Shown piece by piece: positions 44,318-52,983 of a stretch of 64,000 nt of DNA. This DNA comes from Roseibium sp. MMSF_3544. GTDB taxonomy: Bacteria > Pseudomonadota > Alphaproteobacteria > Rhizobiales > Stappiaceae. Where the stretch lies: positions 186,001-250,000 of the forward strand of contig NZ_JASHKA010000008.1 of NCBI RefSeq assembly GCF_030732845.1, written 5' to 3'. The position numbers were made by a program, and so were the translations under genes. The notes below the pieces were generated by a model that worked only from the letters and a program-made list of their open reading frames with translations, was not told where the DNA came from and ran no database searches. The stretch's first letter is position 1, and every line of letters starts with the position of its first letter.

Positions 44318-46200
44318 TGTTTGTGAACTTGACGAGGACAGGGCTGTTTCTGGCAGCCGTGTTGAGCGCAGCCCCGCTGGCGGCGTTGGAACTCAAAGAA
44401 ACGCCGGGACTTGACCCTTCGCTGCCGCCGATTGCCGAGCGGGTGCCGTCAGAACCACTGGTCGTCGATCTTGAAGCCAAGGGCCGTACCATCGGCAAGC
44501 ACGGCGGTTCGCTCGATACATTTATCGGCCGTGCGAAGGATGTCCGCCTCATCAATGTATGGGGCTATGCCCGCTTGGTCGGGTATAACAAGGAGCTTGA
44601 ACTTGTTCCTGATATTCTGCAGGACGTTGAGGTCGAGGATGGCCGGATCTTTACGTTGCACACACGTGAAGGTCACAAGTGGTCCGACGGTGATCCCTTC
44701 GATGCAGAGGATATCCGCTATTACTTCGAAGATGTTGTCAGCAACGACAAGCTGACGCCGTCCGGTCTGCCGCCATTCCTTCTGGTCAACGGCAAGGGAC
44801 CGAAATTCGAGGTTCTTGACGACACGACTGTCAGGTTTACCTGGGACGAACCGAACCCGCTGTTCCTGCCTGAACTGGCAAAGTCCAGACCGCCCTTCAT
44901 CTATCGTCCGTCGCACTATCTCAGCAAGTTCCACGAGAAATACGGTGATCCAGCATTCATCGAAGCGGAAGCGGCAAAGGTCAAGGCCCGCAGCTGGGCG
45001 CCGCTTCATGCGAAGAAGGACGACATGTACAACGCCCGCAATGTCGAACTTCCGTCTCTGCAGCCCTGGGTTCGTCAGCGTGACGACAGCGATCTGCGCT
45101 TCATTCTGCAGCGCAATCCCTATTACCACCGGGTCGACAGCACCGGCCAGCAGCTGCCCTATATCGACCAGATCGTCATGACCGTCGCGGACGGAAAGCT
45201 CATTCCGGCAAAAGCGCAGGCTGGCGAAAGCAACCTCCAGGCCCGCAATCTCAGCTTTTCCGATATTACGGTGCTGAAGAAGGGCGAAAAGCTGAACGAT
45301 TATGTGACCGCCCTTTGGTCGAACACCAAGGGATCGGAGATCTCGATCCTGCCGAACCTGACAGTGAAGGATCCGGGTTGGCGCGAATTGGTTCGCGACA
45401 CGCGGTTCCGCCGTGCGCTTTCACTTGGCATTGACCGCACCCTCTTGAACCGCGTTCTGTTTTTCGGGCTAGGAACGGCTGGCAATGACACGGTTCTGGC
45501 ATCCAGCCCGCTCCACAAGGCGGAATACACGAGCAAATGGGCCGACTATGATCCAGAGCAGGCAAATGCGCTTCTGGACGAAATTGGCCTGACCGAACGC
45601 AACGGTGAGGGCATCCGGCTCATGCCCGACGGGCGCCCGCTTGAAATCATCGTCGAAACCGCCGGCGAAGCACAGGTGCAGGAAGACGCATTGGAACTGG
45701 TGACTGAGATGTGGCGCGAGATCGGCATCAAGCTCTATGCAAAGCCGAGCCAGCGCGACAACCTGCGTGAGCGTTCCATCACAGGTCAGCTTTTGATGTC
45801 TGTCTGGTGGGGACTGGAAAACGGCATACCGACCTCCGAAATGCCGCCGGATGATCTTGCACCCGTTCATGGCGATGTCCTGTCGTGGCACGCGTGGGGC
45901 GACTACTATGAAACAGGTGGCGAGGGCGGTGAAAAGCCTGACTGGCCACCCGCAGCGCGGCTGATGGAGCTTTATGAAGCCTGGCTTGTTTCCAAGACCC
46001 CGGAGGAACGGACCAAAATCTGGGAAGAAATGTTGCAGATCCACGCAGACGAAACGATCCGGATTGGTCTGGTGTCTGGCGTGCGGCAACCCGTGGTCGT
46101 CAACAATGTAGAAAACGTCCCCCTGGAAGGTATATATGGCTGGGACCCCGGCGCGCAGTTTGGCATCCATCGCATGGATGAATTCTTTATGTCGGAGTAA
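44314..46200 (+). CDS. ABC importer substrate-binding protein, family 5 (large type)
   Basis: This 628-residue periplasmic binding protein has a signal peptide (about 1-24, ending PLAALE). It belongs to the large family-5 type with KWSDGDPFDAEDIRYYFEDVV and LGIDRTLLNRVLF. It is longer than classical DppA, like YejA-type proteins. The start is an ATG overlapping the ATPase stop (TGATG). The ligand is unknown. Confidence 0.85.
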   Translation: MMFVNLTRTGLFLAAVLSAAPLAALELKETPGLDPSLPPIAERVPSEPLVVDLEAKGRTIGKHGGSLDTFIGRAKDVRLINVWGYARLVGYNKELELVPDILQDVEVEDGRIFTLHTREGHKWSDGDPFDAEDIRYYFEDVVSNDKLTPSGLPPFLLVNGKGPKFEVLDDTTVRFTWDEPNPLFLPELAKSRPPFIYRPSHYLSKFHEKYGDPAFIEAEAAKVKARSWAPLHAKKDDMYNARNVELPSLQPWVRQRDDSDLRFILQRNPYYHRVDSTGQQLPYIDQIVMTVADGKLIPAKAQAGESNLQARNLSFSDITVLKKGEKLNDYVTALWSNTKGSEISILPNLTVKDPGWRELVRDTRFRRALSLGIDRTLLNRVLFFGLGTAGNDTVLASSPLHKAEYTSKWADYDPEQANALLDEIGLTERNGEGIRLMPDGRPLEIIVETAGEAQVQEDALELVTEMWREIGIKLYAKPSQRDNLRERSITGQLLMSVWWGLENGIPTSEMPPDDLAPVHGDVLSWHAWGDYYETGGEGGEKPDWPPAARLMELYEAWLVSKTPEERTKIWEEMLQIHADETIRIGLVSGVRQPVVVNNVENVPLEGIYGWDPGAQFGIHRMDEFFMSE

Positions 46201-46252
46201 GTTGTCAGGCGCATGAGCCGGCAAAGGAATTCCAGTTGTAACAGGAGGAAGA

Positions 46253-46915
46253 ATGGCCGACCGGTTGGAGATGACTTCAGACCTGATCGACTATGTATGC
46301 CAACAGGGAACGCGGGAAACAGCACCACTCGAAACGTTGAGAAAGCACACGCAGAGCCTGCCTGAGGCCGACATGCGTGTGCCGCAGGAACAGGGCCAGC
46401 TTCTTCACTTTCTAATCAAGACGCTCAATGCCAGGAAGGTGATGGAGCTCGGTGTTTTCACGGGCTACAGCACATTGTGGATGGCGTCGGCCTTGCCGCC
46501 GGATGGACGCCTGATTGCGATCGACAAGCGCAAGGACTGGCAGGATCTGGCCGAAGTGCACTGGGAAAAAGCCGGAGTGCGCAGCAAAATTGATTTCAGA
46601 GTCGGTCGCGCCGAGCGCACAATGGCAACTCTGCTGGAAGAAGGAGAAGAGGGCAGTTTCGATCTGATTTTCGTCGACGCCGACAAGAAGAGCTATTCCA
46701 CCTACTATGAACTTGCGCTGCGCCTGTTGCGCACCGGCGGGATCATGGTGTTCGATAACATGCTGCGTCTCGGCGATGTGATCGACCCGAATATCTCCGA
46801 TCCGGCAGTGGAGGACATACGCCTGCTCAACAACAAACTGCGGGAAGACGAGCGAGTGGTGATATCGATGCTGCCCGTGTCGGACGGGCTGACGCTGGTT
46901 TTGAAGACGTCATAA
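46253..46915 (+). CDS. O-methyltransferase (catechol/CCoAOMT-like) inside the importer operon
   Basis: This 220-residue class I O-methyltransferase has MELGVFTGYSTLWMA (SAM loop) and DLIFVDADKKSYSTYY (metal-binding Asp). It is of the cation-dependent CCoAOMT/catechol type. AGGAGGA precedes the ATG by 6 bases. It lies between the binding-protein and permease genes of the importer, with gaps of 52 and 79 bases. It may methylate something brought in by the importer, but the substrate is a guess. It breaks the usual gene order. Confidence 0.82.
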   Translation: MADRLEMTSDLIDYVCQQGTRETAPLETLRKHTQSLPEADMRVPQEQGQLLHFLIKTLNARKVMELGVFTGYSTLWMASALPPDGRLIAIDKRKDWQDLAEVHWEKAGVRSKIDFRVGRAERTMATLLEEGEEGSFDLIFVDADKKSYSTYYELALRLLRTGGIMVFDNMLRLGDVIDPNISDPAVEDIRLLNNKLREDERVVISMLPVSDGLTLVLKTS

Positions 46916-46994
46916 TTTCGAAATGGAAGTCGACCTTAAGTGCGGGGCGAAAAAGGCGCACTGAACAAAAGCTGCGGGGCTGAGGGGAACGTAG

Positions 46995-48020
46995 GTGATT
47001 TATTATATTATTCGCCGGATTTTGATGATGATCCCGACATTGTTGGTGATCAGTTTTCTGACTTTCTTCATCATCGAACTTCCGACTGGCGACTACATCT
47101 CCAACCAGATCGCGGCATTGAAGGCATCCGGAGAACAGTCCTCGATTGCCAAGCTTGAATTCCTGCGCAAGGAGTTCTCTCTCGACAGGCCGTTTTTTGA
47201 AAGATACCTGATCTGGGTTGGTCTGTGGCCCGGACCGCACGGCTTCGACGGTCTTATTCAGGGCAACTGGGGCTGGTCCTTTGAATTCGACAAGCCAGTC
47301 GATCAGGTTGTCGGACCTACGCTGCCGCTGACGATTGTGCTCAACTTCGCGACGATCCTCTTCGTTTACGTCGTTTCCTTTCCAATCGGCATCTACTCGG
47401 CAACGCGGCAGTATTCCTGGGGCGACTACGGCTTCACCTTTTTAGGCTATATCGGCCTTGCGACCCCGAACTTCCTGTTGGCGCTCATTCTGCTTTACCT
47501 GTTCAACCGATGGTTCGGACTGTCGGTCGGCGGGCTCATGGCACCGGAATACATCGACCAGCCCTGGAGCTTCGACAAGGCCATGTCGGTGCTTGCCCAC
47601 CTGATCGTTCCCACCATCGTGATCGGAACCTCGGGCACGGCGGCGATGATCCGGCGGCTGCGAGCAAACCTGCTCGACGAATTGCACAAGCAATATGTCA
47701 CGACGGGCCGGGCCAAGGGGCTGAAAGAAAACCAGCTGCTGGTCAAGTATCCGCTGCGCATGGCCATCAACCCGTTCATTGCAGATATCGGCAACCTGAT
47801 CCCGTCGCTTGTCTCTGGCTCGGTGATCGTGTCCGTGGTGATGAGTCTGCCGACCGTCGGCCCCGTACTCTTGTCGGCGCTTCAGTCGCAGGATCAGTTC
47901 CTCTCGGGCTTCATCCTGCTGTTTGTTGCGGTCCTGACGCTCATCGGAATGCTGATCTCAGACCTCCTTCTGGCGGTTCTTGATCCGCGAATCCGTCTCG
48001 GCGGGAGGGCGTCGTCATGA
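46995..48020 (+). CDS. ABC importer permease, DppB/YejB-like
   Basis: This 341-residue permease has six TM segments, MIYYIIRRILMMIPTLLVISF at the N-terminus and EAA-loop LDELHKQYVTTGRAKGL. GTG start, preceded by GAGGGGAACGTAG. Its stop overlaps the next ATG (ATGA). It is the first of the two permeases of the importer. Confidence 0.88.
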   Translation: MIYYIIRRILMMIPTLLVISFLTFFIIELPTGDYISNQIAALKASGEQSSIAKLEFLRKEFSLDRPFFERYLIWVGLWPGPHGFDGLIQGNWGWSFEFDKPVDQVVGPTLPLTIVLNFATILFVYVVSFPIGIYSATRQYSWGDYGFTFLGYIGLATPNFLLALILLYLFNRWFGLSVGGLMAPEYIDQPWSFDKAMSVLAHLIVPTIVIGTSGTAAMIRRLRANLLDELHKQYVTTGRAKGLKENQLLVKYPLRMAINPFIADIGNLIPSLVSGSVIVSVVMSLPTVGPVLLSALQSQDQFLSGFILLFVAVLTLIGMLISDLLLAVLDPRIRLGGRASS

Positions 48021-49198
48021 CCATGGACGCAAGGGATGGCGCCCCGCCGCGCAACGTTGAGCACTACGTTGATCCGACGCCGTTCAATCCGACCGTTACG
48101 GAGGAGATGACGCCGGAGCAGGAGCGTTACTATCAGGCGTCCCAGTGGCAGATTATGTGGTGGAAGTTCAAGCGCCACAAGCTTGCCGTCTGGTCGGGCG
48201 TCATCCTGATCATCTTCTATCTCTGTGTCCCGTTTGCCGAAGTTATTGCGCCCTATGGTGCCAACACCCGGGACAGCCAACACCTCTTCGCGCCACCCCA
48301 ACCGCTGCACCTGTTCCATAACGGCGAGTTTGTCGGTCCTTTCGTCTACGGCATGACGTCGGAAATCGACATGGAAACCCTGCAATGGGTGTTTACCGAG
48401 AACGAGGACGACGTTCAGCCGGTCCGGTTCTTCTGCCGGGGGGCGTCCTACAAGTTCTGGGGTCTGTTCGACGCGGATTTCCACCTGTTCTGCCCTGCCG
48501 AAGGAGGAACGCTCTTCCTGATCGGTACCGACCGTCTTGGCCGTGACCAGTTTTCCGGCCTTGTCTATGGCGCGCGCCTGTCCCTGACGGTCGGGCTGGT
48601 CGGCGTCACCATCTCGATTGTTCTCGGGCTCTTCTTCGGCGGCATTGCCGGTTATTTCGGCGGCATTCTGGACAGCATCATCCAGCGCATGATCGAGATC
48701 ATCCGCTCCTTGCCGGAGCTGCCACTTTGGATGGCGCTGTCAGCCGCCTTGCCGGTGACCTGGAGTCCAGTCTGGATCTATTTCGGCCTGACGATCATCC
48801 TGGGACTGCTCGACTGGCCGGGGCTCGCGCGCGCGGTCCGATCGAAACTACTGTCCCTGCGAGAAGAGGAATACGCCAAGGCAGCGGTGCTGATGGGGGC
48901 CAAGCCGAAGCGGGTGATCACACGGCATCTTCTGCCAGGCTTCACCAGCCACATCATCGCATCCGCTACCCTGTCGATCCCGGCCATGATCCTGGGCGAA
49001 ACGGCACTGTCCTACCTAAATCTCGGTCTGCGCAGGCCGGCCGTTTCCTGGGGTGTTTTGCTGAACGAAGCCCAGAATATCTCCGTCGTCACGGTCTATC
49101 CCTGGCTGATGGCACCGGTGATCCCGATCATTATCGTTGTGCTTGCGTTCAATTTCCTTGGAGACGGTTTGCGCGACGCGGCAGATCCCTATAAGTGA
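48017..49198 (+). CDS. ABC importer permease, DppC/YejE-like
   Basis: This 393-residue permease of the DppC/YejE group is longer than usual because of an insertion of about 90 residues (about 80-170) between TM1 and the GTDRLGRDQFSGLVYGARLS motif, as in YejE. EAA loop REEEYAKAAVLMGAKPKRVI. It ends the operon, and a clear terminator follows 25 bases after its stop. Confidence 0.88.
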   Translation: MTMDARDGAPPRNVEHYVDPTPFNPTVTEEMTPEQERYYQASQWQIMWWKFKRHKLAVWSGVILIIFYLCVPFAEVIAPYGANTRDSQHLFAPPQPLHLFHNGEFVGPFVYGMTSEIDMETLQWVFTENEDDVQPVRFFCRGASYKFWGLFDADFHLFCPAEGGTLFLIGTDRLGRDQFSGLVYGARLSLTVGLVGVTISIVLGLFFGGIAGYFGGILDSIIQRMIEIIRSLPELPLWMALSAALPVTWSPVWIYFGLTIILGLLDWPGLARAVRSKLLSLREEEYAKAAVLMGAKPKRVITRHLLPGFTSHIIASATLSIPAMILGETALSYLNLGLRRPAVSWGVLLNEAQNISVVTVYPWLMAPVIPIIIVVLAFNFLGDGLRDAADPYK

Positions 49199-49222
49199 TG
49201 CGCATAAAGCTTGATTTGAAAC

Positions 49223-49246
49223 GGCGGGCCGCTTTGGCCCGCCTTT
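49223..49246 (+). terminator. Rho-independent terminator of the importer operon
   Basis: GGCGGGCC (49223-49230) pairs with GGCCCGCC (49236-49243) around a 5-base loop, followed by TTT. It lies 25 bases after the permease stop and 17 bases before the next ATG. Confidence 0.8.
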
Positions 49247-49263
49247 GCTGTTAGGAAGCCGCC

Positions 49264-49854
49264 ATGTCGAAAAACGCTACCACTGCCGAAGGCTGGGACG
49301 AGGAATACGAAGCCGGGCGCTGGGCCTTCCTGCGCTCGCTTCCCGAAAGCGGCCGCTATGGCATCATCGGCATGTGGCTGTCCCTGACCGGTTCCATGGA
49401 CGAGGTCCTCGATATCGGTTGCGGTGAGGGGTTGCTTTATGAGCGCCTGCAGCCGATGGGCATCAAGCGTTACGTCGGCATGGATCTTTCCCCGGCGTCT
49501 CTTGAAATCGCCAATGTCGACCCGGACATTGCCTCGCTGAGGGCAGGCGACATGCACACGTTCGAGCCGCAGGATGGCGAGACCTTCTCCGCCATCGTCT
49601 TCAACGAAGTGCTCCACTTTGCCGATGATCCCGCCGCCGTCGTCAGCCGCTATGTACCCTTCCTGAAAGAGGGCGGCGTGATTGCGCTGTCCATGTATTC
49701 CCCGAAACGGCCTGAATCAGGCGCCAACAAGCTGATCAACAGCCTCTGGGCAGCGACAGACGATGAAGCGAAATGGGACGTCCTCGACGACTACCGCCTC
49801 GTCTCGGACAAGAAGGGCGTCACCTGGCGCATGCGGCTGGTGAAGCCGGTGTAA
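49264..49854 (+). CDS. SAM-dependent methyltransferase
   Basis: This 196-residue class I methyltransferase of the Methyltransf_11/12 type has DIGCGEGLLYERL as the SAM glycine loop (VLDIGCGEG), DLSPASLEIA and IVFNEVLHF motifs. No substrate is readable. Weak AGGAAG before the ATG. It is preceded by the operon terminator, so it has its own promoter or depends on readthrough. Confidence 0.75.
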   Translation: MSKNATTAEGWDEEYEAGRWAFLRSLPESGRYGIIGMWLSLTGSMDEVLDIGCGEGLLYERLQPMGIKRYVGMDLSPASLEIANVDPDIASLRAGDMHTFEPQDGETFSAIVFNEVLHFADDPAAVVSRYVPFLKEGGVIALSMYSPKRPESGANKLINSLWAATDDEAKWDVLDDYRLVSDKKGVTWRMRLVKPV

Positions 49855-50007
49855 CACCTGCTCTTTCCGTGGTTACGCGTCGTTCGGAACAGGAGCTTGG
49901 GAAACGGCTTGAGGTTGTTTTCTAGCTGGCTGTAGCGGCCAAAGTGTCGCCGCATGAGGCTGAGAAGGTTGTTGCAGAGAATGGATGCTTCAACCGGAGG
50001 GCTCACT

Positions 50008-50550
50008 TTGAGACTACTTTGTTTGTTGTTTTTGATCGGCACGTTGTCGATACCGGGTGCGCAAGCCTGCACGTATTTCGATGCATCCACGGACGAAGAG
50101 TTTTTCCGAAAGGCTGACAGGGTTTTTGCCGGATTTGTCACGGGCGTGGAATATCGACGTCCTCCAAAAGGATCTCCGCAAACTTCTGAATGGGGTACGG
50201 GTTCTGAACATGCACCCTTCGGTTGGATATTCGTCGAATATGAGCTGCGAGATGTGTTGAAGGGGCCTAAAGACGATCCGGCGCCGGTCGTCACCTGGAA
50301 CCTTTACTTTGGTGGTTGCGGTGTTCCGATAGCCGCAGGAACCGAGATGATGTTTTTGGTGTCCGAATTCGGCCCAAGTCTGACTGACGAAGAACGCAAG
50401 TTTTTTCCGGACGATGCAATCGGCATGTTGCTTGTCAATTCGCCCATGCTGTCACCAAACCACGTCGGTCGGGACACTGAAATCGAGCGTTGGCGGGAAA
50501 TAGCGCAACGCGTGCAGGAAAGTGCCTCTCCTAAAGAGAAGCGGCCCTGA
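50008..50550 (+). CDS. small secreted protein, netrin/TIMP-like fold suspected
   Basis: This protein of about 180 residues has a signal peptide (1 to about 19, ending GAQA before Cys) and a mature beta-rich domain opening ACTYFDASTDEEFFRKADRV. The pattern of an N-terminal Cys followed by F..ADxVFxGxV resembles NTR (netrin/TIMP-like) proteins, but it has CTYF rather than CxC, so the match is incomplete. A TTG at 50008 is chosen because GGAGG (49996-50000) sits 7 bases before it and it gives a clean signal peptide; ATGs at 49954 and 49981 are less well supported. A bidirectional terminator overlaps its stop. Confidence 0.6.
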   Translation: MRLLCLLFLIGTLSIPGAQACTYFDASTDEEFFRKADRVFAGFVTGVEYRRPPKGSPQTSEWGTGSEHAPFGWIFVEYELRDVLKGPKDDPAPVVTWNLYFGGCGVPIAAGTEMMFLVSEFGPSLTDEERKFFPDDAIGMLLVNSPMLSPNHVGRDTEIERWREIAQRVQESASPKEKRP

Positions 50551-50563
50551 GAAACCAGGGCCG
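50542..50563. terminator. bidirectional terminator between convergent genes
   Basis: CGGCCCTG (50542-50549) pairs with CAGGGCCG (50556-50563) around a 6-base loop that includes the end of the upstream stop region. It serves the plus-strand gene ending at 50550 and the minus-strand DUF1330 gene ending at 50572. Confidence 0.65.
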
Positions 50564-50571
50564 TTCAGTAT

Positions 50572-50859
50572 TCATCCCGGCAGCACCACTATCGTCGACT
50601 TGCCGCCCTTGTTCCGGAGCGCATGAATGTCGGCGAGGTCCGGGTCTTCGCGCCATGCCTTGGCAGCCTCAACGCTCGGGAATGAGAGAAGTGCGGCAAT
50701 ATTCGGAGTGTCGCCGGCGGCTTCAAGGACGGTGATTTCGGGCGAGGCGGCAACGACGCTGCCGCCATGTTTTGCAAGCGCGTCTGCCGCCTTTTCCCGG
50801 TAGGCGCCGAGGCTCTCCTTGTCGGTAACGGTGATCATGGCGAGGGCTTGTACGGTCAT
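50572..50859 (-). CDS. DUF1330 small protein
   Basis: This 95-residue protein of the dimeric alpha+beta-barrel DUF1330 type opens with MTVQALAMITVTDKESLGAYR and ends DIHALRNKGGKSTIVVLPG. GGAG lies 7 bases before the ATG at 50859; an ATG at 50865 is too close to that site. It is divergent from a LysR regulator with a palindrome between them, so it is a probable target. No reaction known. Confidence 0.8.
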   Translation of the reverse strand: MTVQALAMITVTDKESLGAYREKAADALAKHGGSVVAASPEITVLEAAGDTPNIAALLSFPSVEAAKAWREDPDLADIHALRNKGGKSTIVVLPG

Positions 50860-50937
50860 CTGCATTCTCCATATTCGAAAGACGTGGACGCTATCTCGAA
50901 ACCTGTCTGTGAAAAATTCATCAATTTCCAAACAGAG

Positions 50938-50955
50938 CTGTGCAAAAATGCACAG
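50938..50955. promoter_or_regulatory. LysR-type operator palindrome
   Basis: CTGTGCA-AAAA-TGCACAG (50938-50955) is a perfect inverted repeat with a T-N11-A-like core, 49 bases upstream of the LysR gene start (51004) and 79 bases upstream of DUF1330. It is the likely site for autoregulation and for control of the DUF1330 gene. Confidence 0.6.
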
Positions 50956-51003
50956 GCCTGAAAAAGCGATTGAACAGCTCAGTTTGAGGGTGATCGATAC
51001 CGA

Positions 51004-51894
51004 ATGGATAACTGGGACGACTTGAAATTTGTGCTCGCCGTTGCCAACGCGGGCAATGTGACCAAGGCCGCGAAAGAGCTCGGGGTTACCCACTCGACAG
51101 TGTCACGGCGCTTGTCGGCACTGGAAGAACGGATGGCAACACGGCTGTTCGAGCGGCTCCCGGAAGGATTTGTTCCGACAATCGCGGGCGAGGAGGCCGT
51201 TGCCGCCGCAAAGCGCATGGAGGCGGAGATCCTGGCGCTCGACACACGTATCACCGCTCAGGACACCGAGTTGGAAGGGCCCTTGCGGGTGACCGCCCCC
51301 CAGCTCCTGTTCCAGGTACAGCTTGCGGAAATCATGCAGCAATTCACCGAGCGGCATCCGCGTATCGAACTGGAAATGGTTGCTGCGAACGAAAAACTCA
51401 GCCTTCACCGGCGGGAAGCGGATATTGCGGTCCGGGTAACGGACAATCCGGGTGAAACGCTGTTTGGCCGGCTCGCGACCGGTCAGAGACGTTGCTACTA
51501 CATGTCCCGCAGTTTCGCCCGCAGGCACCGGGAGACCATAGAAGCGAGCCATGACAGCGCGCGGCTCTCCTGCGTGACGTTCAAATGGTGGGGGCGGGGC
51601 GTGCCCAAGGAGATCCGCACCCGGTATCCTTCCGCGTATATCAGTCTGGTCGCCGACGACATGATCGCGCTCCTCGCAGCCGTCAAGGCGGGTATGGGCG
51701 TCGGGAGATTGCCCTGCTTCCTGGGCGATCCCGACCCGGATCTTGTCCGCGTGCCGGGCATGGAACCGTCGCGCTATCTCGACATCTGGGTGCTGACGCA
51801 TCCCGATCTCAAGAATGTCGCACGCATTCGAACATTTCTGCGGTTTGCCGCAGATGCCTTCAAGGTAAGAAGCAGTTTCTACATGGGCGACTGA
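51004..51894 (+). CDS. LysR-family transcriptional regulator
   Basis: This 296-residue LysR protein has an N-terminal winged helix (DDLKFVLAVANAGNVTKAAKELGVTHSTVSRRLSALE in outline, about 4-40) and an effector-binding domain. It belongs to the short-linker single-domain type that is often autoregulated. It is divergent from DUF1330 with a palindrome between. The stop is immediately followed by the repeat element at 51895. Confidence 0.82.
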   Translation: MDNWDDLKFVLAVANAGNVTKAAKELGVTHSTVSRRLSALEERMATRLFERLPEGFVPTIAGEEAVAAAKRMEAEILALDTRITAQDTELEGPLRVTAPQLLFQVQLAEIMQQFTERHPRIELEMVAANEKLSLHRREADIAVRVTDNPGETLFGRLATGQRRCYYMSRSFARRHRETIEASHDSARLSCVTFKWWGRGVPKEIRTRYPSAYISLVADDMIALLAAVKAGMGVGRLPCFLGDPDPDLVRVPGMEPSRYLDIWVLTHPDLKNVARIRTFLRFAADAFKVRSSFYMGD

Positions 51895-52164
51895 CCAGGG
51901 TCAGGATCCATTCATTTGGTTGAATTGGCGCAGCAAACGGCGATGAGCTGTTAGGAAAAGTGCGACAAGCGGGCTTCCTGCCCGGTTGAGCGGTTTGACA
52001 CCGCAGATCGAAGCCGTTTTTGCGTCCCTGGGGGATAGGGTGAATTTGCCCGGCAACGTCGTTGCAAACCTTTGGAAATCGGACGGTTTCCTGCAACTTT
52101 GCGCCTCGTATCCGAACAAATTCATCCCCACCAATTCAGCCAAATGAGTGGGTCCTGACCCTTG
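51895..52164. mobile_element. MITE-like element with imperfect terminal inverted repeats
   Basis: The 34-base ends, 51895-51928 and 52131-52164, are inverted copies with 30 of 34 bases matching. Both contain GGGTCAGGA...CATTTGG...TGAATTGG. The 202 bases between carry no credible gene and no transposase. The element fits exactly between the LysR stop (51894) and the convergent methyltransferase stop (52170). Target-site duplication was not identified. Other copies in the genome would confirm it. Confidence 0.6.
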
Positions 52165-52169
52165 AGCGG

Positions 52170-52622
52170 TCAGATCCAGCGGCGCACCTTGTTCCTGTAA
52201 TCCTGATAGGCTTCGCCGAAGAGCATCTCCAGCTGTTCTTCCTCGGGTCTGATCTGGAATTTGGTCAGATACCAGACGAATCCCGGCACGATCAGGAGCG
52301 ACAGCAGGGTTCCGAAAAAGAGAGATATGGCAATCAGAAGAAAAAGCAGCCCGAGGTACATGGGGTTGCGGCTGATGCGGTAGATGCCGTCGGTCACAAG
52401 CGCGCTGGTATTTTGCGGCGCCATCGGATTGACGGTCGTCCTCCGGCGCATGAAGGCAAGAAGAGCAATCATGTCCGGGACAAGGCCGAGACCGAAGACA
52501 ATCGCTGCAAGCATGACCTGTCCCGGAAAGGAAATGGTCAGTCCCGGCAGCCAGGACGCGGCCGCATAGGTGATCACTGCGGCAACGAACAGAACCAGCG
52601 GTGGCGGGACTTTCAGGTGCAT
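52170..52622 (-). CDS. membrane methyltransferase, ICMT/NnrU-like
   Basis: This 150-residue polytopic protein has four to five TM segments and the C-terminal motif of isoprenylcysteine carboxyl methyltransferase/PEMT-type enzymes: DGIYRISRNPMYLGLLFLLI, with EEEQLEMLFGEAYQDYRNKVRRWI near the end. The ATG at 52622 is chosen; the frame upstream lies in the neighbouring gene. It is the last gene of the nitrile hydratase operon, 7 bases after the activator gene. Its role in that operon is unknown. Confidence 0.75.
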   Translation of the reverse strand: MHLKVPPPLVLFVAAVITYAAASWLPGLTISFPGQVMLAAIVFGLGLVPDMIALLAFMRRRTTVNPMAPQNTSALVTDGIYRISRNPMYLGLLFLLIAISLFFGTLLSLLIVPGFVWYLTKFQIRPEEEQLEMLFGEAYQDYRNKVRRWI

Positions 52623-52629
52623 CGACCGT

Positions 52630-52983
52630 TCACCGTACAAGCTCGATCGGCTGACCGTGCGGCGTTGCCCTGGCGGCGTCGTCCCAGGCGGCCTTGAGGT
52701 CTTTGAGCTGATCGCTGCCGGCAACACCTTTGGCGCCAAGGATTGTTTCAAAGGCATTGAGCCAGTGGTCATAGTAGCCAAGGGCCGCGTCGCTGCCGTC
52801 GCCATCCTTGGCAAGTTCTGCCCCGAGCACCTCGGCCCACTCGCGCCATTCGAAGACACCAGCTTCGTGCGCCTTCACCGTCATCGCGAAGACCCGTGCT
52901 TCCCAGGGAGCCCCGAAAACCGGGCCCCCGTCCTGGTCCAGCGGCAGGCGTGGTATCGACTGGATCGTCTCAGACAGGGTCAA
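52630..52983 (-). CDS. nitrile hydratase activator/accessory protein
   Basis: This protein of about 117 residues resembles the N-terminal domain of the nitrile hydratase beta subunit, the P14K/activator type, which helps load cobalt into the alpha subunit. Recognisable stretches are GAPWEARVFAMTVKAHEAG and FEWREWAEVLGAEL. The start is a TTG at 52983 with GGGAG 7 bases before it; an ATG 180 bases further up lies in the beta gene. It overlaps the beta gene end. The operon order is alpha-beta-activator-ICMT-like. Confidence 0.8.
   Translation of the reverse strand: MTLSETIQSIPRLPLDQDGGPVFGAPWEARVFAMTVKAHEAGVFEWREWAEVLGAELAKDGDGSDAALGYYDHWLNAFETILGAKGVAGSDQLKDLKAAWDDAARATPHGQPIELVR

Noticed and set aside
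51860-52143. Small minus-strand reading frames inside the repeat element
   Set aside because: They lie across the element ends with no ribosome site and no family; they are chance frames.
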